From: CAWARU01 sp963784575
Lineage (GTDB): Bacteria > Pseudomonadota > Gammaproteobacteria > UBA6186 > Azoamicaceae
Assembly (NCBI GenBank): GCA_963784575.1
Contig: CAWARU010000002.1
Span: forward strand, 310,001-374,000
Length of the DNA: 64,000 nucleotides
Direction: 5' to 3'
Shown: positions 19,140 to 28,200 of the stretch, piece after piece
Numbering within the stretch: the stretch's first letter is position 1
Layout of the letters: each line of letters starts with the position of its first letter
Notes under the pieces: generated by a model
The model's database searches: none
Told to the model about the DNA's origin: nothing
Seen by the model: only the letters and a program-made list of their open reading frames with translations
Translations under genes and position numbers: made by a program

Positions 19140-22100
19140 TCATGCAAACTTTCGATGTTGCGTTTCACGTTCTGTTTTAGGTTCTGGCAATGCAAGATTA
19201 TCCCTGCCCCTTTTCCTGGGATTGCTACTATGTTCCTCAATTGCGGGATTTGAACCATTTATATTTGTCTCGACTTCCTTTAGCTTTTTATAAAGAGGCT
19301 GCACCTCTTCTTCTCCGTCATCTTTCTTGGATGTTCTCAGTCTTTTCTTGCTGCTCTGCCTTAAGCTTTGTTTCTCCTTTGGAAACTCCTGATATAATTT
19401 TGTAATTTCCCCCTGCAACTCTTTAGCTCTTTCTTCCAACTTAACAGCATCTTGCTCAATGACTTCATTTTCATGTAACAACTTCTCGACACCTTCTTTA
19501 TTCTTTTTCATGAGATCTAGAACACCTTCGATATTTCGCAAATCTCCAATAGTTTCACGGCAATAAGGACCGGCAATTTCTGATATGATCTTTTTTCTCA
19601 AGATCTCTGCACCCTCAATAAATCCTGCGCGATGACTATACTCGTAGCTTAGATCGAGAATTTGAGTCATATCCAACTCCTCACCCTTCTGCCTCTCTGG
19701 TTCATCAACTATGCGCATTTCGGAATCATCCTCATCCAATGATTTAATGACTTCAGTCTTTACTTTTAATTTAGGACTGACTTCTGATTTCAGTTTTAAG
19801 TACCAATCAAAATGAATTTTTGCGAGTTCAAATTGAGCTTCTTCAAATTCAAAGCTGCCGCTTGGAATACGTTTTAGTAGTCTTTTGATTCTTTCTATTC
19901 CATAAGCTTCCAGCAAGATACTCGAGTTTTTAATAGTCGTTGTCAGCCATAACAGTTGGCTAGAAATTAACTTAGGATCTTCTGTTGCCTCTGCAGCCTC
20001 TAAAGCCAGATTAGCGTCATTAATTGAACTCGCATCAAAGTCACATCGATCATCTAAAAAGCAGCAATATAGCAAGCAAAGTATGGCATTCTTATTTTTG
20101 GATTCGGAAATCATTGCCAAATCCAGTGGCGTTTTGCCGTCCAAATTTCCTGTCTTCAAATCAGCACTCGTGTCTAATAATGTATCTACCAAAAATACAT
20201 TTCCAGACAGTGCCGCCAAATGAAGCGGTGTGTTGCCATTCTTATCGCGTTGCCCTGGTGATGCTCCTAGCTTCAAGGCTTCAAGTACCTCGGATGCGGC
20301 CGTTGCAGTTAAAGTTTCAAATCGAGCACATTCCATGAGTTTTAGGGCTGCTTTTGCAAGTTCCCTGAAGCCTGGATGAAGTTTCTTACACGCCGCATAT
20401 TGTTCCGTTTTTTCTTTGCAAATTTCAATATTGGCACCGTTTTTGAGCAGCAGTTTAATCATATCTAAATGATGGGCATGGCTAGTTTTCTGTTTATGCC
20501 CAATCAAAAGCGGCGGAATACCGTGATTATTGGTCTGATTTACAAGCTGTCGCAATTCTTTAAATTGCAGCATGAAATTTAATCCTTGAAGATTATTTCT
20601 GTGCACCACCCAGCTTAGGCTTAGTATATTATTGCCATCCGCAGCCCGAAAACCTGCGAGCGAACCCACAGATCCTGCCCCATTCTGCTCTAAAAGATCG
20701 CAGAGCTCCTTCAAACCATGGAGCGCGGCATATCCGAGTGCAGTGAGGCCATACTGATCTGTCTGTAGTAGTATTGTTTTAAATTCAGGTACTTTCAGCA
20801 GGTTTTCTACAAATTTTAGATTTTGAAACTGGTCAACAGCTTCATGTATTGCAGTTTTGTTGTAAGCAAATCGGGCATAGGCGAGCTCTGATAAATTCTT
20901 ACCATAATAAAGTTTCGCTATACTTTGATCTCCTCGAATCAACACTACAGATCCTGCTGTATACTTATAATTATTGACCTGTCTAAACGGTATATCGATT
21001 AATTTTCTGATTAGCGGTTGAGAGCAAAGTAGATTATTCATATTTACAGAACAATATAATACAGCATATGCAAGTATGTTTCCCTGCAATTTATTGAGGG
21101 AGGGCTTATAATTTAAGAGATCGGTTAATAGGTTCGGATCCGCTAAATTCAAGAGGCATTTTGCATAAAGATAACGATCTTTGATAATGGAAAACGTCAA
21201 TGGTGTTTGCCCTAAATTATTTCGAATATTCAATAATTTCTTCAACTCCGGATATTGAAATAGCAATTGTTTCAAGAATTTTACTTTTCGTTCCTCGTCT
21301 TTTATATCTTTCGCAATGAGGAGATGCAAAATGGTGTTGCGTGTTTCGTCCCGATAGGCCAGCAACTCTTTGACCTCACGTCCCCTCTTTAAAAGACTGG
21401 CCATATTTGAAAAAGAACAGCTCATGCAGGCCTTAAATAATATATCGAGTTCTTGTCTCAAAAGGAGACCCGCATTGGGCAAGCTATCCAAGACAGGACC
21501 AATTTCCTTCCCTTTACTGAGCAGCGAGGAAAGTAAGGGTAAACCAGATTCGTCTCGATAATCCAGCACTTCCTGGCAGGGTGATAGCTGCTGCACTAAA
21601 AATTGAATGCATGATTCACTGCCACTGAATACCGCCACAATGAGTGGCGTTTTCCCTTCTTTAATAGCTGCATCGAGCATTTGTTTCCCAACATTTACCG
21701 TTCCTGAAGCCCCAAAGTCAGCAGCTGACCCCTGGTAAGTCCAAAAATTTTTCTCAGGAATTTTGAGCGTAAAATAATATTGGAGCAGATTGTCATACCC
21801 CTTCTCTATCGTTTTGACGAGAACTGATTTTCCTTCAGAATCGCGCCATTTAATTAATGTCTGTAAAGACGCCCAATTCGCAACCAAAACTTGAACCAGT
21901 TCAATAAAGCCTGAGAGTGCTGCAGCTATTAAAACAGTTTCATTTCTGCTATTTTGCTTTTCAAGCAATCCAAGAAATTCGGTTTTTGTCAATAGCACAG
22001 CCAAAAGTTTTAATTTATCTCTGATTTTTAATTCTTGATTTGCAACCAAAACGTGCAAAACAGTGGCATTTAAATCTTTTGGATCTTGGAGCTGCAGCAA

Positions 22101-25100
22101 ATCTAAAACTTGTGCACCTGCTTTTATGAGTGCGTGAACGATATTAACGTGAACTTTTTCAAAAGCCAGAATCAGGGGAGATTTACCTGCGGTATTTTTG
22201 ACTAAAATGAGTTCCCTTAATTCTCGCTGATTGATTAGAAATTCAGCAAATTTTTCCTGATTATTGATAATAGCCTGTGCTAATATAGTGTTACCAGAAG
22301 CATCCCTGAACGAGAGTAATTCTAATAACGGTTTCCCCAGATGCTTCAAGAGAATCAGTGCTTTGACATGCATTTCCAGTACCATATTCCTCGACGCTGG
22401 ACAGATAGAACCACTTGCATTTTCTAGGAATTTAAAGGGATTTTCGAGTGCAGCCCTTTGAAATATGTTCTGACCTAGAGAATTTTTCTCCATTGCCAGT
22501 TTTTGAAAGGGTTCGAAAGAATACAGGTATTTTAGAAAATGATTGTTTTGTCTGACTAATAGCATAGAGGGAGGTAATAAACAATGCAAGAAAGTATTGC
22601 CATTTTTATCACGTAATTTCAGAAGATCTGAAGGCCCTGTCTCTGTTCCAAGAATGGAGCATAGAGCAAATAATTTCAATCTGCTTCCTTGTTCGGATTC
22701 AAAACTCCCAAGTGTCTGAACATAATCTCGGATATCAGAGAGATAGTCTCGTTTAGCACCATATTTGACCAAAATTGAGATCACAGCTTGAACTTCCTTG
22801 CTGCCCAACTCCATAGCTCCCAGGAGATCTTTCAGGAGATACTTTCTCAATAGAAAATTAATAGCATCAACATTAGTGCTGCTAATCGTGGAAAATATCT
22901 CTTGATTACCAAGCAAAAATTCAATCTTTTCTGCTTTATCAAGCACATGGTGTCCTATCAGAATTTTCTCAACTAATCCGTACTCGAAATCTTTTTCTGC
23001 TAATATTCCAGGAATTTTTGCGCCCTTCTCCAGCAGGGATTTGACGTTCTCCATGCTCCCGCTCAATAAAACAAAGAGAAGCGGTGTTTCGCCCGCGCTG
23101 TTCGCAATGTTGATGAGTGGTTTTGCTTCATCTATGCTTTGCAGCCACATCAGCTTGTCCATTTTGGGACCATTAAAGTTGTTCAGCATAATGGTTGAAC
23201 TATCTGCTACCTGGAGGGCTTTTATTGTGCGGTAAGTTCTAAGGGCTTCACTTATTGTTGCGCCATGTTTATATAAAAGCTTGGCGACATCCAATTGTTG
23301 TGCAAACATATTCCGAGATATCAATATTTGTTCAAACCAAGTTTGTCTCAGGGTTCTTGGAATTATTGCTTCAAATTTTGAATTTGCAAGGCAATATTCG
23401 AGTATTGGAAGAGAGGGGGGGGAATTTTTTAGAATTTCAATGATCGAACGACCTTCTTCATCACGATATTTCTGAAATGCATCGAGGGAAGTAGTTAAAT
23501 TCAGGATAAGCGAAAATAGGGTTATATTGCCTGAGAGAGCGGCAGCAACGAGTGGTGAGAAATTTTTTGCGTCAGAAACCTCAATCAGAGCTTTGAGTTG
23601 CGGTACTTTTATTAAATAATCAAACAGAGCAGTTTCCTCTTGTTCCGGAAATACTTGGCTAGCCAGTGCTCTGAAAATATTCCTTCCTTCCTCATCGCAA
23701 TAATGCGCAAGTTCAGACAGATTTTCGCCTGCTTCAACTAGAAGTTTAACGCTTTCAAGTTTCCGGGTTAACACTGCAAGATCTAATGCACTGTTGCCTC
23801 GTTCATCCCGATACCTTATCATTTTTTTGAAATCGTCATATCGGAGCAATACCTTTAAATTTTGAGGACGCAGCACAGCCACTTGCATCAGTAAATTAAG
23901 ACCTTTTTGAACGGGATAACTCCGGCCATAATCCAAAAGCCCTGCAATTTCAAGGGCTGATATTATGGTTTCTAGAACTTCAGCCTCTCCACGCAATGCA
24001 GCAACAACAAAAGGTGTTGCTTTGTTGTTGTTCGCTATATTTAACAAGTCTTTGAATTGCGGATTCTCGAGCATTGACTTCACAAGATGCCGCCACAAGA
24101 CTGCACGCATTAATGGCGTATTTCCTATACTATCTCGATAAACGGCACTTCTTGTAAATCTTAACGAAGAGTCTGATAGCATTGCAACGATACTTTGTTC
24201 AAATTTTTCTTTACAGTATTTTTTCCAGTTTTTTTCATCTTTCATATCGATTAATTTGTTAAAAGGGGTCGCCCCCTCTTCATTGGCTTCATCAAACAAG
24301 AATTTTAGTTCTTCTAAACTCAAAAGATATTTAAGAGAATCTATAGCACCGAGCCTTACACATAAATGCAGGATATTATTGTTATTTTTATCCCGGTAAC
24401 TTCTATAATTTGAGAGGGGATGAAGTTTCATGAAGGTTTGAAGAATTTTTACATGGTCTTTTTCTAGGATCACTTCAAAAAATCGATATTCTGAAACAAG
24501 ATCCTCTAAAGGAATATCCAGCATGGATTTGATTGCCGGTATTGATAATAGAAAATCCAGGAATGCTACATCACCGTTCTTAAGCGCAGCAATCAGGACT
24601 TCGCCTTCGACAGAATCATAGTAATTTGCGAGATGTCTGGTATTAGCCTGAGCGTTAATTAATAATTTCAAATTCTCTGCTTTGCCAAGCAATGCTGCGG
24701 CAACTATGGGTGTTTTTAAATCGACATCGGGGACTTCTATTAGCGCACGAATTTCACTCAAATTCAATAAATATTCGAGGATTTCGGCACTGTCAAGCTT
24801 TGCAGCGAGATTTAAGATTGTTTCATACCGTAGGGTACGGTAGTTTTTTAGAGCTAGAATTGAACAGCCTGACTTGATCAATTCCCGCACCATTGCTAAA
24901 TTTTGCTGCAACACTGCGTGGACCAGCGGGGTTTTGCCTTCTCTGTCTTCCCTATCGAGATACTTACGTAGTTCTTTTAAACTGAGCAAGGCCCGCAATC
25001 CCTCAGTACTGCCTTTTTTAATGCTTGCAATAATTAAAGATTCACCAGTTACTTCATTATGGTAATTATCTAATTCACTGGGTAAAATGCCAAAAGTGCC

Positions 25101-25211
25101 AAAGACGAGCTCAAGCTGACCCAGGCATAGGGCGTCTCTAACCAAATATTTTGCCTGATCGGATGTGAATAGAGTTCTTGCAATTTGCTTTGATGATGGA
25201 ATTGTAGCCAT
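19140..25211 (-). CDS. Giant ankyrin-repeat protein, 2023 aa
   Basis: ATG at 25211 is preceded by AAGGATCACA; the gene begins 17 bp after the stop of the 1922-aa gene. Ankyrin repeats run from about residue 25 to 1720, alternating a 'YRDE.GN..L.....' repeat with a 'N..G.TPL..AAL.G' repeat. The family motif 'IRGDQSIAKLYYG' is near residue 1427 and 'NGNTPLHLAALSGN' near 1662. Then come a helical domain ('FEEAQFELAKIHFDWY'), 'LSYEYSHRAGF..GAEILRKKI', 'GDLR', a long coiled coil (residues about 1890-1945), the basic clusters SKKRLRTSKK (about 1958) and PRKRGRD (about 2002), and the terminal HRKFA. No catalytic motif is seen. Protein-binding scaffold function is known for ankyrins; secretion and nuclear targeting are inference. 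Confidence 0.92.
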   Translation of the reverse strand: MATIPSSKQIARTLFTSDQAKYLVRDALCLGQLELVFGTFGILPSELDNYHNEVTGESLIIASIKKGSTEGLRALLSLKELRKYLDREDREGKTPLVHAVLQQNLAMVRELIKSGCSILALKNYRTLRYETILNLAAKLDSAEILEYLLNLSEIRALIEVPDVDLKTPIVAAALLGKAENLKLLINAQANTRHLANYYDSVEGEVLIAALKNGDVAFLDFLLSIPAIKSMLDIPLEDLVSEYRFFEVILEKDHVKILQTFMKLHPLSNYRSYRDKNNNNILHLCVRLGAIDSLKYLLSLEELKFLFDEANEEGATPFNKLIDMKDEKNWKKYCKEKFEQSIVAMLSDSSLRFTRSAVYRDSIGNTPLMRAVLWRHLVKSMLENPQFKDLLNIANNNKATPFVVAALRGEAEVLETIISALEIAGLLDYGRSYPVQKGLNLLMQVAVLRPQNLKVLLRYDDFKKMIRYRDERGNSALDLAVLTRKLESVKLLVEAGENLSELAHYCDEEGRNIFRALASQVFPEQEETALFDYLIKVPQLKALIEVSDAKNFSPLVAAALSGNITLFSLILNLTTSLDAFQKYRDEEGRSIIEILKNSPPSLPILEYCLANSKFEAIIPRTLRQTWFEQILISRNMFAQQLDVAKLLYKHGATISEALRTYRTIKALQVADSSTIMLNNFNGPKMDKLMWLQSIDEAKPLINIANSAGETPLLFVLLSGSMENVKSLLEKGAKIPGILAEKDFEYGLVEKILIGHHVLDKAEKIEFLLGNQEIFSTISSTNVDAINFLLRKYLLKDLLGAMELGSKEVQAVISILVKYGAKRDYLSDIRDYVQTLGSFESEQGSRLKLFALCSILGTETGPSDLLKLRDKNGNTFLHCLLPPSMLLVRQNNHFLKYLYSFEPFQKLAMEKNSLGQNIFQRAALENPFKFLENASGSICPASRNMVLEMHVKALILLKHLGKPLLELLSFRDASGNTILAQAIINNQEKFAEFLINQRELRELILVKNTAGKSPLILAFEKVHVNIVHALIKAGAQVLDLLQLQDPKDLNATVLHVLVANQELKIRDKLKLLAVLLTKTEFLGLLEKQNSRNETVLIAAALSGFIELVQVLVANWASLQTLIKWRDSEGKSVLVKTIEKGYDNLLQYYFTLKIPEKNFWTYQGSAADFGASGTVNVGKQMLDAAIKEGKTPLIVAVFSGSESCIQFLVQQLSPCQEVLDYRDESGLPLLSSLLSKGKEIGPVLDSLPNAGLLLRQELDILFKACMSCSFSNMASLLKRGREVKELLAYRDETRNTILHLLIAKDIKDEERKVKFLKQLLFQYPELKKLLNIRNNLGQTPLTFSIIKDRYLYAKCLLNLADPNLLTDLLNYKPSLNKLQGNILAYAVLYCSVNMNNLLCSQPLIRKLIDIPFRQVNNYKYTAGSVVLIRGDQSIAKLYYGKNLSELAYARFAYNKTAIHEAVDQFQNLKFVENLLKVPEFKTILLQTDQYGLTALGYAALHGLKELCDLLEQNGAGSVGSLAGFRAADGNNILSLSWVVHRNNLQGLNFMLQFKELRQLVNQTNNHGIPPLLIGHKQKTSHAHHLDMIKLLLKNGANIEICKEKTEQYAACKKLHPGFRELAKAALKLMECARFETLTATAASEVLEALKLGASPGQRDKNGNTPLHLAALSGNVFLVDTLLDTSADLKTGNLDGKTPLDLAMISESKNKNAILCLLYCCFLDDRCDFDASSINDANLALEAAEATEDPKLISSQLLWLTTTIKNSSILLEAYGIERIKRLLKRIPSGSFEFEEAQFELAKIHFDWYLKLKSEVSPKLKVKTEVIKSLDEDDSEMRIVDEPERQKGEELDMTQILDLSYEYSHRAGFIEGAEILRKKIISEIAGPYCRETIGDLRNIEGVLDLMKKNKEGVEKLLHENEVIEQDAVKLEERAKELQGEITKLYQEFPKEKQSLRQSSKKRLRTSKKDDGEEEVQPLYKKLKEVETNINGSNPAIEEHSSNPRKRGRDNLALPEPKTERETQHRKFA

Positions 25212-25228
25212 TGTGATCCTTTATGTCC

Positions 25229-28200
25229 TCATGAAAATTTCTGGTGTTTTCGGGTATCGCGTTCCACAACTTTGTCCTGCTCTACTTCCACTTGAGCCTT
25301 TTCCGGCAAGCCTGCCGTTGTTGCAGTTCGTTTTAAACCAGACTGACCTGTGGGCGTATCATGCTCTTCCTTTTCTTTGGTCCGTGCTTTTTTACTACTC
25401 GAAGATTCATGCTCAATCTCGAGAATATCCCCTTTTTCGCCTCTCTCCTTTCTTTTTCGCGATTCAGCCAACTTCTCAGTCTTTAACTTTTCGATTTTTC
25501 CCTTCAATTCCTCTCTTTTTGCCTGCAGGCTTTCCACCTCCTGCTTTAATTCCCGATTGGTTTGTAATACGGGACCCTTCTTTACCAAGAATGAAATAAA
25601 ATACTCATGCGCTTGCAGAGGATTGAGTAAATCTATTTGATTGACGGTATACCTTTTATCTTCTAACCTGCCCTGTATTTCTATTCTAAACACTTCAGCG
25701 CCGGGATGATCTCCTGCCTTAAAGGCATGTCGATACGCATTGGCAAGAGGATTTTCTAAGGCTTTAAACGCAAGCTGCTGCAATGCTTCGATGGGATCTT
25801 CAGATTCCATACACAAAGATTCGGTAGCTTGCAAGGGATCTTTTACCATGCATAAGAGCGATGCCGCTTCAAAATGTGCTTTCTTGCTGTATGAGGTATT
25901 TTCAGGCACACTTAAGAACAATCCCAAAATGGTTTCAATTTTGTATTCTTGGACGCGATTCGAATCTTCTTGCAGCCATTTGGCGAGCGTGTAGTAAAAG
26001 CTTGCGAGCATTTCCTTATTCTCAACTGATTTACTTTCTTTCAAAGCTTGCATCAATAAATCTCGAGCACTTTCTATATTTTTCTCTATATCATATGCGT
26101 TTATGGCCTTAATCAAAAGCCAAGCACAAGAAGCAGCGGATGCTTCAGGTTTTTGCTTCTCGGCCAATGCGGCTATCAACTGCTCGGTGGTATTTCCCAT
26201 ATTATCCAGTGCCGCCAAATCTGCACCTTCCCCTAGCAGACAACCCAGAATCTGTAACTCGCCTTTAAGAGCTGCAACTTGCAACAAGGTTTGGCCATTT
26301 TGTACCCTAATCTCTAGAGAAATTTCATTCTTAATACAGGCTTTGATGCCTTCTAGAATTTCCTGTGAGGTTTTGGTTCTATCGAGCATTGCAAAATCCT
26401 TGATCAAGGCAATAAGCTTTTTTATTTCCGGTTTTATACTTGGTTCATCAGCCAGATCCAGAATTGTTTTGCTGTTTACGTCTTTGATATCGAGCATTGA
26501 ACCTGCATTTAAAAGCAGTTTGAACAAATCAATGCTACCGATATGAACCGCTATAGCAAGCGGGGTTCTTCCAGCTGATTCCGGGACATCCAATAAGGAC
26601 CGGAATTCAGGAATGCTCAATAGATTTCTAACTTCATCTATTGCATTCAACGAGCATGCAGTTGCCAATATTGTTCTATTCATATATCTATTTGTGGCAA
26701 CACTCGTAAAACTCTCAGCGCCATTATCAACCAGTAACTGAATAATTTCTTTATTGCCATTCAGGAGTGCTCTGTATAAAGGAGTTCTTAGATGATGGTT
26801 TGATTGCAAAATCTTAGCCTTATAGGCAGGAAACTTAAGCATCTCGGCAAGTCCATATTTATAGCCATAGGCTGCAGCTTCAGAAAGCAAAGTATTGCCA
26901 TCGCCGTCTATATAATTGACAAAACCTTCTGCGGAGACACCCAGCCAATTTTGTATCATACGATATCCGGTCAAAACAGATAACATCTCAGCTGTATGGC
27001 CATGTGCATTCACTTTGCGCTTGAGATGATTTCTGACATCCTCAATTCCCATCAAAAAGTAAACTATTGAGGAGTTCCCTAGCTTTACCGCCATGGAAAG
27101 TATATTGTTCGAATCCTCAAATTCCATGTCTATCATGCAGTGTTTTAGGAGCTCATGCGTGCACAGTGCGCTGATACTACTATCAGACCCCTTACTTAAA
27201 GCAATATCTAAGGGTCTTTGGCCCTGCTTATTCTTGGCACGAAACAGGATTTCAGGACTTGGGACAGCATGTACAAAATGCTTGATCATATCAAATGTTT
27301 TGCTGTTCACATTGTGCTGGATAAGTCTATGGAGAATAGTATTATCATCGAGATCTCTGTAGTGATACAGATAAGTCACTGTAGCCTCAGATTGCAAAAC
27401 TTTGAAATTTTCAACACAGCCATTCAATACACAGACCAAAAGCAAATCTCGATTATGGATAGAATCGAAGTTCTCATTTAAGAATCCCGACGCTAAGAGA
27501 TTTAATAGCTCACCATTTATCATTTTGTGTGATCCATCTGGATTATAACTTTTTAACAGACTTAGCAACAATGGATTTCCTTCCTGATCCTGATATTTTT
27601 CCAATATGTCAGTGAATGCTCCATTTTCAATCAAAAGTTTAATGCAGCTGCAATCTCCATACAGTGCTGCCTGAAGTAACGGTGTTTCACCTTTTTTATT
27701 GATATGGTTAATGAGCGATTTTAACTCTGGCAAGGAACAAAGCACTTTCATCACTTCCACGAAGCCTTCCTTCGCGGCTATATTGATGATGCTATTTCCA
27801 TTTTTATCTCGATAATCAATCAAGCTTTGTTTTGATACCCCGGCTTTTAGCAGGCATTCCAAAGCAATAATGCCACCCTTTAATACGGCGGTCACAACCA
27901 ATGAATTTCCGTGTTTATTCCGATGTTCTAATAAAGCAGAAACGCCAGGAAGGGAGAGATAATAGTCCCACTTATCCATTCCCCAGAAATCTGGACCGTT
28001 AGTCTTGAGGCAATACCCTAAGAGTGTGTTATCTTCTCTGTCCCTGAATTCTAGGGCTTTATTCAATGAAGCACCAGAACGCAAAAGAACTTTTATTGCA
28101 TTCAAACGGCAATAATCGATTGCAAGCATTAAGGGCGTAAGACCCATAGAGTTTGGCAGATCAATGCATTGGCGAATTTCAGGCGATTGAAGCAGGAATT